Source: Rhodoferax sp. (GTDB taxonomy: Bacteria; Pseudomonadota; Gammaproteobacteria; Burkholderiales; Burkholderiaceae_C). Taken from it: a stretch of 35,020 bases of DNA. Made by a program: the position numbers and the translations under genes. Below, one piece after another: positions 1 to 6,905 of this stretch. Position 1 is the first letter of the stretch. Each line of letters starts with the position of its first letter. The notes under the pieces were generated by a model. The model worked only from the letters and a program-made list of their open reading frames with translations. It had not been told where the DNA came from and did not search any database. The DNA lies in assembly GCF_028714215.1 (NCBI RefSeq), contig NZ_JAQTMS010000055.1, positions 1-35,020 on the forward strand, given 5' to 3'.

Positions 1-2
1 TG

Positions 3-314
3 TTCTGCGCGATTGGCGTCTACACCACCAACAACAGCACCTTCGACATCTGGATGGTGGCCGGCTTCGGCTTCATCGGCTACGCCTTCAACAAGCTGGG
101 CATGGAGCCCTCGCCCATGATGCTGGGTTTTATCCTGGGGCCCATGATGGAGGAGAACCTGCGCCGCGCGCTGCTCTTGTCGCGTGGCGACTGGAGCGTC
201 TTTGTGACGCGCGGCCTGTCGGCCGGCTTGCTGGTGGCGGCGGCCCTGATGCTGATGATCGTGCTGCTGCCCTCGATCAAGAAGAAGCGTGAAGAGGCGT
301 TTGTCGAGGATTGA
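3..314 (+). CDS. TctA-family tripartite tricarboxylate transporter permease, C-terminal part (5' end outside window)
   Basis: The reading frame is open from the first bases of the window to a TGA at 312-314, giving about 103 residues. The segment includes the stretch GFGFIGYAFNKLGMEPSPM and then LGFILGPMMEENLRRALLLS, which is typical of the end of the large permease (PF01970) of tripartite tricarboxylate transporters. It is followed by a transmembrane helix (LLVAAALMLMIVLLPS) and a basic cytoplasmic tail (KKKREE). In this family the large permease works with a small TctB subunit and a periplasmic Bug/TctC receptor to import carboxylates. The rest of its operon lies to the left of the window. 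A Bug-type receptor is encoded at 12656-13654, but it is too distant to be assumed a partner. The family call is firm; the substrate is unknown. Confidence 0.9.
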   Translation, partial: FCAIGVYTTNNSTFDIWMVAGFGFIGYAFNKLGMEPSPMMLGFILGPMMEENLRRALLLSRGDWSVFVTRGLSAGLLVAAALMLMIVLLPSIKKKREEAFVED

Positions 315-338
315 CGGCCCGCCCTTTCGCTCAGCGTG

Positions 339-364
339 ACGGCACCTTCGGGTGCCGTTTTTTT
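339..364 (+). terminator. Rho-independent terminator after tctA
   Basis: A perfect 8-bp stem (ACGGCACC at 339-346, GGTGCCGT at 351-358) closes a TTCG tetraloop and runs into a T tract at 358-364. It starts 24 bases after the permease stop codon and should end that transcript. Confidence 0.92.
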
Positions 365-1054
365 GCGCGCCCAACATCCACCCCACCCCCGCCTTGCGTT
401 GCTGCCCGATCCGATCTGGGTGGTCATAGGGGTAGCGGTGTCAACTACCGTTTCAGACACAAAGCGGGTCTCCAGATATTCAAATTGCCTGCCCGTTACC
501 CGACATTGGCAGCCTCGGATCAACCGTCAGGTATGTGGCGGCGAGTCCGACCAAAGGAGCACCGGCACCCGACCAGGAGCTGCTATTGGGGACCGGTGCT
601 CCAAAGCAGCCCTTCGCCGAGTCAATTTCTACAAAGCAGTCGCTCGATACGAGGAAGCAGAACCTGGCCGTGGGCGGCTCTTGGGCAGCGTAACCAGACG
701 ACCACGAACACCCGCTCTCGGGTGGGCCAATTTCACTCAAACCAGGCGCTATTCGTAGCGACTGGCGGCCGTGTCCGAAGCGGATTGCCGCAGGGCCGGG
801 GACCGCCATCGTGAGGCTTGGCCTGAGCACGGTTTGGCATCGCGGCAACGCGCTGGGAGTGGTGCTGCGTGCAGCCTCTGAGCAGACCAGCGTCCCACGC
901 AAACAGTGTTGGCAGGCCGCCACGATTGAGGTCTTGGTATACCGTGGCACAAACAACTTCGCACCCCGAGCGCACCACGCGCGGTCATAATTCGATCAAA
1001 CAAAAGGGGCGAAGCTTTCAAACCCCTATCGCGACTGCCTGTGCAGGCGGTTCA
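365..1054. other. 690-base region without a convincing gene
   Basis: Several overlapping open frames exist on both strands, but none shows a recognisable domain, a good ribosome binding site or a protein-like composition. Bases 674-694 match 5868-5888 on the opposite strand at 20 of 21 positions, so part of this stretch looks like an old dispersed repeat. A GCCCAAC heptamer at 367-373 fits the left-box consensus of an attC site but has no matching partner. The region may be a decayed cassette or plain intergenic debris. Confidence 0.5.
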
Positions 1055-1138
1055 GTCCAACATGGTTTATCAGCCGCGGGAGATGTTCATGGGTTCTATC
1101 AGTAGTGCAGCGCGGCGGATAAACGCTGATCGTTATGC
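1055..1138 (+). other. attC-like recombination site (candidate)
   Basis: Outer boxes are GTCCAAC at 1055-1061 (consensus RYYYAAC) and GTTATGC at 1132-1138 (close to GTTRRRY). Inside them GTTTATCAGCCGC (1065-1077) and GCGGCGGATAAAC (1112-1124) are inverse complements at 12 of 13 positions, leaving a variable central part of 34 bases. This is the imperfect-hairpin layout of integron cassette recombination sites. The box-to-stem spacers are uneven (3 and 7 bases), which is unusual and lowers confidence. The ATG of the next small gene lies inside the right box. Confidence 0.45.
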
Positions 1139-1491
1139 AATCAATTCCATTTTGTAAGATCTTTGCATTGACGGCGCTGGGTCTAATTGCGCCGCATGGG
1201 AATTGCGCGTGCCCGGCTAACCTCGCGGGCACAACCTATGACTGGGCGACCGCTGTTTGCATACTGCGGACGGGCGTCATTGTTGAGTCGCCGCAACTTC
1301 GAACTTGTGTCGAAAAGCTTGCCGCAAAAGATAAGGTTCGTAACGCTCCTTACCAAAATTGCGCGCTGAATAAACGGTACAAAGGCGAGTGGTGTGCTTT
1401 CGCAGTAAAGGACGGGGTCGAAAAATCGATCTCCGAATGCATTAAATCGAAAGCCTCGGGTCCTGAAGGAGTCATGAGAGCGGATGGTTAG
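1135..1491 (+). CDS. Small secreted cysteine-rich protein of unknown function (cassette-like gene)
   Basis: This encodes 118 residues. The N-terminus has a lysine at position 8, a hydrophobic run (IFALTALGLIAP) and then NCACPANL, consistent with a signal peptide. The mature part carries eight cysteines, including NCAC, AVC, RTC, QNC, EWC and SEC, which suggests a disulfide-bonded periplasmic or secreted domain. I recognise no family. No good ribosome binding site precedes the ATG, which lies in the right box of an attC-like site; the stop is only 3 bases before the GCATAAC box of the next attC-like site at 1495. Such tight packing between two sites is how integron gene cassettes look. The base composition is lower in GC than the flanking chromosome. 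That it is a real gene is likely but unproven. Confidence 0.55.
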   Translation: MQSIPFCKIFALTALGLIAPHGNCACPANLAGTTYDWATAVCILRTGVIVESPQLRTCVEKLAAKDKVRNAPYQNCALNKRYKGEWCAFAVKDGVEKSISECIKSKASGPEGVMRADG

Positions 1492-1494
1492 TAT

Positions 1495-1725
1495 GCATAA
1501 CCCTGCAATGCATCGGACCTGCGCCAGCTTTGCTGGCTGGTCCGCTGATCTTGAACGTTGAGGCTGTGCAAAAACCCTTTCTGATGGAGATACTCTTGTG
1601 AAGCCAAAAATTCGACCACTCAGATCGCGCCATATTCAACGAACGCACTTCGAGCAAGGGGTCAAGTACCCCTGCATTGGAGCCAGTGGTGCGGGTCCGA
1701 TGGTTTTTGCACAGCCTCGCTAGAC
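1495..1725 (+). other. attC-like site interrupted by an inverted-repeat element
   Basis: The left arm is 1495-1519, starting with GCATAAC. A central hairpin follows (CGGACC 1514-1519 with GGTCCG 1539-1544, and GCCAGC 1523-1528 with GCTGGC 1532-1537). The right arm runs from 1539 to GTT at 1557-1559 and would resume with AGAC at 1722-1725 if the inserted element (1560-1718) and a three-base copy (GCT, 1719-1721) are removed. The rebuilt right box is then GTTAGAC, a consensus cassette crossover box. Both arms are then 25 bases long, with pairing at the outer boxes and around the central stem. The rebuilding is an inference. Confidence 0.45.
1560..1718. mobile_element. 159-bp MITE-like element or insertion-sequence remnant with 17-bp perfect terminal inverted repeats
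   Basis: The ends are GAGGCTGTGCAAAAACC (1560-1576) and its exact inverse complement (1702-1718). The general form of these ends resembles that of IS5- or IS1182-type elements, but I cannot assign a family. The 125-base interior is far too short for a transposase and shows only a 41-codon frame starting with GTG. The flanks GTT (1557-1559) and GCT (1719-1721) could be a three-base target duplication with one change. It lies just upstream of the membrane protein gene at 1736 and could influence its expression. Confidence 0.65.
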
Positions 1726-1735
1726 CGCAAAGAAA

Positions 1736-2224
1736 ATGCCCGACATCTTCAACTTTGTCTCGCGCAACTTCTGGCTACTGGCGCTCGGTTTCGCTCTATT
1801 CAATTTCGTTGTGGCGCATCGTGCAGCCTCTCGGCAGTCAACCGAGGCTAGCGTTCTTGAGGCAGTAGCCTATGTTCGCAAGTTCGCTCTTGCTAGCGCC
1901 ATTCCGTGGGTCATCATGGGCGTGGGCCAACTGTCCGGCGCAACCCCAACCGTCTGGCAGTACTTTCGTCCGCAGGACGGAAGTCCTTTCGTACTTGCGT
2001 GGCTAGCCTCCATCTTCGTGTTGTCCTGCGTGTTTGCATGGTGGGCACTGTTCGCAAATGGTGCCGAGGTCGTTGCCAAGTACAACCTCATGACGGTACT
2101 CGGGCAACGCGGCACCAAGATATCGTCGGTACGGTCAATCAAGCTATTTGCGCTGCTTGGCGTTCTGGTCTTTCCCGTCTGGGTTTACATGGCCGTTTCC
2201 ATGAACGTCCCACTCCCAAGGTAG
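1736..2224 (+). CDS. Small integral membrane protein of unknown function (cassette-like gene)
   Basis: This encodes 162 residues with about four hydrophobic segments: near residues 10-28 (FWLLALGFALFNFVVA), 50-68 (FALASAIPWVIMGVGQL), 84-104 (FVLAWLASIFVLSCVFAWWAL) and 137-155 (LFALLGVLVFPVWVYMAVSM). It ends in a short polar tail. I recognise no family, and no catalytic or binding motif stands out. The ATG is preceded only by an A-rich stretch, with no strong ribosome binding site. Orphan membrane proteins of this size are common in integron cassettes, and the stop codon lies 11 bases before a GTCTAAC box at 2236, the expected position for a cassette's own attC site. The inverse complement of that box is the rebuilt GTTAGAC box upstream of the gene. 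Confidence 0.6.
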   Translation: MPDIFNFVSRNFWLLALGFALFNFVVAHRAASRQSTEASVLEAVAYVRKFALASAIPWVIMGVGQLSGATPTVWQYFRPQDGSPFVLAWLASIFVLSCVFAWWALFANGAEVVAKYNLMTVLGQRGTKISSVRSIKLFALLGVLVFPVWVYMAVSMNVPLPR

Positions 2225-2235
2225 CTCCAAATGCG

Positions 2236-2261
2236 GTCTAACTCGAACGTTGAGCCGCGCC
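2236..2261 (+). other. Half attC-like site (left simple site only)
   Basis: GTCTAAC (2236-2242), a six-base spacer and GTTGAGC (2249-2255) reproduce the left simple site of an attC, RYYYAAC-N5/6-GTTRRRY, continuing into CGCGCC. The matching right half (GGCGCGGCTCAAC and then a GTT box) was looked for over the next 150 bases and is absent. The site is therefore either truncated or a chance match. Confidence 0.42.
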
Positions 2262-2372
2262 ACAGGCACGGATGCGAGTGACTGGTTTGGAGGTGGTAGA
2301 CCGGAAAACTGAGTGGCAGCTATGTGTCTGTAGCGGGTCTGCACACCGTTCAATGACAGTGTGACTTATGAA
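2262..2372. other. Intergenic remnant, no gene seen
   Basis: This stretch lies between the half attC-like site and the endonuclease relic and shows no open frame of note. Together with 2373-2612 it fills the gap before the decarboxylase gene. Short pieces (AGCGGGTCT at 2332-2340, also found at 462-470) suggest degenerate dispersed repeats. Confidence 0.4.
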
Positions 2373-2567
2373 TCAGTCAAGGCGCACACCAGGTAACAAA
2401 TCAATCCCGGTGCGTTTGACCAAATCGAAATAACTGATCGGTTTGGAGGCGCGCATCGCATCTTGGTTTTCGTGCCAGTACGCCCATGCCCTGTTCAGCT
2501 TCTGGTCATACACCAGCTTGAACGTCAGTGACTGTGGGTGCTGCCCAAACAGCTCGCTGTAGACCCG
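2373..2567 (-). pseudogene. C-terminal relic of a DNA/RNA non-specific endonuclease
   Basis: On the minus strand about 64 codons are open between an in-frame stop (complement of 2568-2570) and the terminating TGA (complement of 2373-2375). The translation includes FKLVYDQKLNRAWAYW, then KPISYFDLVKRTGIDLLPGV. This matches the end of the NUC/Endonuclease_NS family (PF01223), where the last helix typically reads like VxxLExRTGxDLLPGL. The catalytic DRGH region and the whole N-terminal part are missing, and no start codon or ribosome binding site is positioned to express it. It is therefore a fragment left by a deletion or replacement. The decarboxylase gene at 2613 reads away from it, so the break lies at about 2568. 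The family assignment is from remembered motif patterns. Confidence 0.6.
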
Positions 2568-2612
2568 TCATCCACCCCGGCGCACAATAGCTCAACGCTA
2601 AAGGAATACCGA

Positions 2613-3905
2613 ATGAAGACAAAATGGTATCTTTCAGCAGCGTTGGCGAGCCTTCTTGCAGCCGACGTTGCATTGGCACAGCCGCAAACCGGTGCTTGGT
2701 TGCGCGCTGATCAACAAGCCTTGCAGCAGGTACGCCAGAGCGCTGGTCAGGACGAGAGCCAGACCTGGCTGCCGGTAGTGCAGGAGTTCAAGGCGCTGAT
2801 CGACAACGATCCTGATCTATACATGCTGTTCACGCAGATGTTTGAGCAGATTCCGCACACACCCTTGTACCTGAACGACCCAGTGGGCGACCCGCAGGTG
2901 CGCAATTACCGCGACATGCTCCGGCTCATCAACCGGATCATCACCCAGGCGCCGGAATTCAACAAAACCGATCTGGTCGGTTTTCCGATCAACGCCATAG
3001 TCAACTGGGCCATGGGCACCCCCGCCGGCGCCACGGCGTTCTTGAACGACAAGGTGAATCGCCAGTTGAAGAAAATTTTGACGCAGTGGGCGGTGTTTTT
3101 GAGATCAACTGATTCACGCGCGGTGCTAAACAATCACCCCGAGAAAGGCTGGTTAGGTCGAGATGCACTGCAAGCCATGCCCAACCTGGTGGAAGATTTT
3201 GATGTCAAACTGGATTCGCCTTACTACGGGTTCCTATCTTGGGATGACTTCTTTACCCGCCAGTTCCGCGAGGGCCGGCGCCCCGTGGCCAGCCCCTTGG
3301 ATGACAGCGTGATCGCCAATGCCTGCGAATCTGCACCGTACAAACTAGCCAAGGGTGTGAAGTGGCAGGATCAGTTCTGGATCAAGGACCAACCCTATTC
3401 ACTCTCGCACATGATGGCCGACGACGCACTGGCGCAGCAGTTTGTTGGCGGCACCATCTATCAAGCCTTTTTGAGCGCAGCAAGTTACCACCGCTGGCAC
3501 AGTCCGGTGAGCGGGCGCATTGTCAAAACACGGCTGATTGACGGCTCCTATTACGCTCAGACTCCGGCGGTGGGTTTTGATCCGGCAGGACCCAATGAAT
3601 CGCAGGGCTACATAACGCAAGTCGCGTCACGGGGTTTGATATTCATTGAAGCTGACAACCCAAAGATTGGTTTGATGGCCGTAATGTTTGTCGGCATGGC
3701 CGAGGTGTCGTCCAACGACATCACGGTGTACGAGGGGCAGCATGTCAACAAAGGCGATCAGCTCGGTATGTTCCATTTCGGTGGCTCGACCCATACGCTG
3801 ATGTTCAGGCCGCAAGTGAAGCTGGATTTTGATCTGCGCGGCCAAACGCCCAGTCTGAACGCCAAGAATATCCCTGTGCGGGCGCTGCTTGCCACGGTGC
3901 GATAG
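2613..3905 (+). CDS. Exported phosphatidylserine decarboxylase-family enzyme (PsiD-like architecture)
   Basis: This encodes 430 residues. The ATG at 2613 is preceded by AAAGGA at 2600-2605; an upstream in-frame start would place a charged extension before a clear signal peptide (KTKWYLSAALASLLAADVALA, probable cut after residue 22). The C-terminal half is a phosphatidylserine decarboxylase domain (PF02666): SWDDFFTRQF with Asp211/Asp212, YHRWHSP with His293/His296, and FGGSTH with Ser392, the GS(T/S) site where this family self-cleaves to form the pyruvoyl cofactor. The N-terminal part (about 50-200) resembles the PSDC-associated domain (PF12588) found in fungal decarboxylases such as PsiD. 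Normal Psd is a cytoplasmic membrane enzyme of phosphatidylethanolamine synthesis; an exported form of this length suggests another substrate, possibly an amino acid. No phospholipid gene is nearby. The family call is strong; the substrate is unknown. Confidence 0.85.
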   Translation: MKTKWYLSAALASLLAADVALAQPQTGAWLRADQQALQQVRQSAGQDESQTWLPVVQEFKALIDNDPDLYMLFTQMFEQIPHTPLYLNDPVGDPQVRNYRDMLRLINRIITQAPEFNKTDLVGFPINAIVNWAMGTPAGATAFLNDKVNRQLKKILTQWAVFLRSTDSRAVLNNHPEKGWLGRDALQAMPNLVEDFDVKLDSPYYGFLSWDDFFTRQFREGRRPVASPLDDSVIANACESAPYKLAKGVKWQDQFWIKDQPYSLSHMMADDALAQQFVGGTIYQAFLSAASYHRWHSPVSGRIVKTRLIDGSYYAQTPAVGFDPAGPNESQGYITQVASRGLIFIEADNPKIGLMAVMFVGMAEVSSNDITVYEGQHVNKGDQLGMFHFGGSTHTLMFRPQVKLDFDLRGQTPSLNAKNIPVRALLATVR

Positions 3906-4064
3906 AAGCCTTCGGCGCGATCGCGCCTGGGCCAAGCTTCGATTGAGAACTGCCGAAGTATTCCGCCACAGGCTCTTGAAGACACAATCCGGTCTTTCAC
4001 GCGGCACAGTCGGAAGTCAAGTATGCAGGGAAAGCCGGCATCAGCAAGTAGCCGTCATCGCACC

Positions 4065-4082
4065 ATCCCCCGAAAGGGGGAT
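4065..4082. repeat. Perfect hairpin between the decarboxylase and FG-GAP genes
   Basis: ATCCCCC (4065-4071) and GGGGGAT (4076-4082) pair perfectly around a GAAA tetraloop. No T tract follows on either side, so this is not a classic intrinsic terminator, although it could still stop or stabilise the upstream transcript. The rest of the 256-base gap (3906-4161) shows no gene. Confidence 0.6.
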
Positions 4083-4161
4083 ATCAGTGCTGAAAATGTT
4101 CATGTACAGTTGTCCCGGCCGCATTAAGAATTCTTAGAACTTAGAAAACAGGGAGTAGCTT

Positions 4162-5775
4162 GTGAAATTTGTCACGTGTATTGGGTTGTCCGTATTGCTT
4201 GCTGCCTGCGGTGGCGGAGGGGGAGGTGGAACAAGCGGCACAATTCCCGTTGAACCACCTGCGCAGGCAGTTGCCCTAAAGGTAGTGTCGGCTGGATTCC
4301 CTGACGGCTCGCAGGGCGTTGACCCTCGTGTCGACCTCAAAGTATATGTAGATAGCGCTGTCACAAGTGGTGGCATCACTAGCGACCAAGTGCTGTTGAG
4401 TGACGGTTCCAACTCAATACCAATCAAAGTCACCGTCTCGGGCGGTACTATGATCGACGTGACCCCTGTCCTGCCGCTAAATGCGCGGACCAGCTACCAA
4501 CTCACTATCAAGGCCGGTCTCAAGGCGAGCAATGGCAACATTCTGCCCCATGACTACCATTTGAGCTTCCGCACAACCGTTGCCATCTTCGAACCAAAGC
4601 AGCTAACGCCCAGGGATCCCACTGTGTTCGGAAGTGACAAGCCTTACATCACCACGGCGGATATCAATGGCGATGGTCGCACGGATATCGTTGAACTCGC
4701 CACTTTGGATGTTGTCAACCAAGTCGTCAGAAACGGATTTACGCTGAATATTTTTCTTCAGGATGCTCAAGGGGTATTCAAGAAGAGTCAAAAGCTTGAA
4801 GTGGTTGTCAATGCGGATGCCAAGAAAATTCTGGTAACAGATTTGGATAACGATGGAAGACCAGAGATTATCGTTCCCGGTGCTTCGACTGAATATCAAA
4901 GCACCGAAAAGTCGGGTCTCTACGTATTCAAGGCAGATCAGAGCGGACAGTATGCGTTGTCGCAATTCATCCAAAGTGACTATGTCCAGAACGTCGACTT
5001 TTATGATGTTGATGGGGACTCGAGAGTAGACATCATCGCAAACAATAGTCCAAGTACTTCTTCCGTTTTTGGAATTCAGATCATTCTCAACTCGAGTTCA
5101 GGGTTGAAATTACTTCCCCCATTAGTGCCGAAGACCAGTCAGTTCACCGGCAATGGCAGGTATGAGATAGGTGTCATCGACCTTGACCAAGATGGCAAGC
5201 CTGAGCTGATCATCAACGCAATTACCAGCCCTGTAACCGGGATGACCAAAACTTCAGAAGTATTAGTCTATTCGCAAAGTCTGCCAGGAGTGTTTGTGCC
5301 CAACGCAAATTTGACTAAGAATGCCGAGGCCATCTGTGCGGGCTTTTATTCGTGTATGGGGATGCGAGTCTTTGACGTAAATGGTGATGGATTGTCCGAT
5401 ATCTTCTTTGATGATGTATCGACCAAACCCGGGACATTTGTCGGCAATGTGCCTTATCTCCACTCCTCCGATGGTAGCTTCGTTAAAGGACAAGAAATCA
5501 ATCTGGGTGGAGCACAGATCTACTTCGTTAAAGACATGAACGGCGACCGACTGGATGATTTGGTTATCTATAGCTTTTCCAATAGTTTTTTGGCTATCGG
5601 TGCCGCCAGTCGATCCGCCACTTGGGAGTTTTCGCCTGCATTCGGAATCCCAGTGTTTGACTCGCTATATCCTCGCAATGTAACTATCGCTGATATTAAC
5701 GGCGACGGATTGCCTGATGTCATATGTGATAGTTATAACTCAGGTATCTACGTAATGCTGCAGGTCAAATTTTAG
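4162..5775 (+). CDS. FG-GAP/VCBS-repeat lipoprotein with an N-terminal bacterial Ig-like domain
   Basis: This encodes 537 residues from a GTG preceded by CAGGGAG at 4149-4155. The N-terminus has a lipobox (LLAAC, Cys16), so the protein should be lipid-anchored, probably in the outer membrane. A glycine run after the cysteine acts as a tether. Residues about 38-140 look like an SbsA-type Ig domain (Big_5), ending SYQLTIKAGL...YHLSFRT. At least seven FG-GAP calcium-loop repeats follow, with cores such as DINGDGRTDIV, DLDNDGRPEII, DVDGDSRVDII, DLDQDGKPELI, DVNGDGLSDIF and DINGDGLPDVI. These build a beta-propeller like those of integrin alpha chains, used for adhesion or carbohydrate binding. The gene is visibly AT-richer than its neighbours, which hints at horizontal transfer. 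The binding partner is unknown. Confidence 0.9.
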   Translation: MKFVTCIGLSVLLAACGGGGGGGTSGTIPVEPPAQAVALKVVSAGFPDGSQGVDPRVDLKVYVDSAVTSGGITSDQVLLSDGSNSIPIKVTVSGGTMIDVTPVLPLNARTSYQLTIKAGLKASNGNILPHDYHLSFRTTVAIFEPKQLTPRDPTVFGSDKPYITTADINGDGRTDIVELATLDVVNQVVRNGFTLNIFLQDAQGVFKKSQKLEVVVNADAKKILVTDLDNDGRPEIIVPGASTEYQSTEKSGLYVFKADQSGQYALSQFIQSDYVQNVDFYDVDGDSRVDIIANNSPSTSSVFGIQIILNSSSGLKLLPPLVPKTSQFTGNGRYEIGVIDLDQDGKPELIINAITSPVTGMTKTSEVLVYSQSLPGVFVPNANLTKNAEAICAGFYSCMGMRVFDVNGDGLSDIFFDDVSTKPGTFVGNVPYLHSSDGSFVKGQEINLGGAQIYFVKDMNGDRLDDLVIYSFSNSFLAIGAASRSATWEFSPAFGIPVFDSLYPRNVTIADINGDGLPDVICDSYNSGIYVMLQVKF

Positions 5776-6096
5776 TATGCGCGCTGACCTGTTTAGCCAG
5801 TTGTCGAGTCAGACGTATGTCGGGTTCGGGACCAACCAGTCTTTCACTGCCAAAGGTCCAATGACTCGTTACGCTGCGCAAGAGCCGCACAGGCCGCAGA
5901 AATTTCATCACCGTTATGAACGTCTGCTTACTGATTTCCATTGGGCAATCTGAATGACCGCTTGGCTCAGCCGTGGCTACCCGCTTTGGGCACCACGCGG
6001 GTACCCATGACAGTCGGGTATCGGCCAAATCGGTTGCGATGGATTGAGCCGCTCAAGCCCGACCACCTTGGCCTGGCCGCACCGTGACCCGACAGG
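5776..6096. other. 321-base intergenic region with a dispersed-repeat fragment
   Basis: No supported gene. Bases 5868-5888 match 674-694 on the opposite strand with one mismatch in 21 positions, in two unrelated intergenic regions. GAATGACCGCTTGGC at 5951-5965 resembles a sequence type that I recall from other comamonad intergenic regions. The flanking genes converge here, yet no intrinsic terminator with a T tract was found. Confidence 0.5.
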
Positions 6097-6840
6097 CTAG
6101 CTGCCAGCCTGGCACCACCGACCGGAATCTGGGCACACACCGGCGCGTGCGCCGTTGCGCCAGACCTGCTCTTCCTCCAGTAGCAACGCGGTCGCGGGGT
6201 CGATGTCGAATGCGATCCCAAGTGCGTGCGCGACAGGGGCGTTTTCAATCGGCACTTCCCAGGTCAGGAAGATTTGGGTGCAATCCCGGTCGGCGGGGAA
6301 GTCGGCCGTGTCAAAGCCATCGCTGCCGCGATCAATGACCGCGTGAGGCTGGGCGGTGTCGAACAGCACAACCGTACCCCTGGTCAGGGGAATTCGATGG
6401 CCCGTAGCGGGGAAGTGCAGATCCAGACCCCTGTCCTCGCTCAGGAAGAGATTGCAAAAGGCCGCGCCGCCATAGTGCGCACCGTCAAGGTGGTACTTGG
6501 CACCGCGGCAGGCCATCAGCGCAACATCACAGGGGGCAAGCACCTCATGCAGACCGCGTGCGCGCGTCCAGTCGGACACCGCCTGCACGCAGTGCCGGTA
6601 GTCGGTCCAGCGCACGCGCGCTCGCGCCAAGGGCAAGGGCTCGACGTCTCCGGGTTCCAGACCCAGGCGCAACGACGTCTCTCTTTCCCAATCCGCCGTC
6701 AGCCTCGCCGGGGGCGCCGGCACGTTGAGCGTTCCCGACAGCACGACCTCACTCACACTTCGACTGCGGATGACGTCGCCACTCCAGAAATAGCAGGCAA
6801 GGAGTTCTTGCACGCGATGCGGTCGAGGAGGGCTGCTCAT
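6097..6840 (-). CDS. Putative 2OG-Fe(II) oxygenase-like protein
   Basis: This encodes 247 residues when started at the ATG at 6840; a TTG six codons upstream (6858) is an alternative. There is no clear ribosome binding site for either. The central part, KYHLDGAHYGGAAFCNLFLS, holds an H-x-D pair (His117, Asp119), and PHAVIDRG about 50 residues later supplies a distal His166 and Arg171. That HxD...H...R spacing, with a beta-rich stretch between (RIPLTRGTVVLFDTAQPHAV), is the iron and 2-oxoglutarate binding pattern of the double-stranded beta-helix oxygenases. The N- and C-terminal parts are not recognised. The gene is downstream of the small lipoprotein gene at 6906-7163 on the same strand with 65 bases between, so the two may be co-transcribed. 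The substrate is unknown, and the family call is by motif only. Confidence 0.6.
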   Translation of the reverse strand: MSSPPRPHRVQELLACYFWSGDVIRSRSVSEVVLSGTLNVPAPPARLTADWERETSLRLGLEPGDVEPLPLARARVRWTDYRHCVQAVSDWTRARGLHEVLAPCDVALMACRGAKYHLDGAHYGGAAFCNLFLSEDRGLDLHFPATGHRIPLTRGTVVLFDTAQPHAVIDRGSDGFDTADFPADRDCTQIFLTWEVPIENAPVAHALGIAFDIDPATALLLEEEQVWRNGARAGVCPDSGRWCQAGS

Positions 6841-6905
6841 CTGGCGCAGTGTAGTCAAACGACGCGGCCCGGCCCGACCAGGGTGCTGCCGAAAAGCCGG
6901 CTGGC

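Noticed and set aside
480..956. A 158-codon minus-strand frame in the first gene-poor region
   Set aside because: No domain, signal peptide or ribosome binding site was seen, and several equally long frames overlap it on both strands.
2590..2596. GCTCAAC as the missing right half of the third attC-like site
   Set aside because: It matches the inverse of GTTGAGC but lies over 330 bases from the left half and is not followed by a GTT box. It is probably chance.
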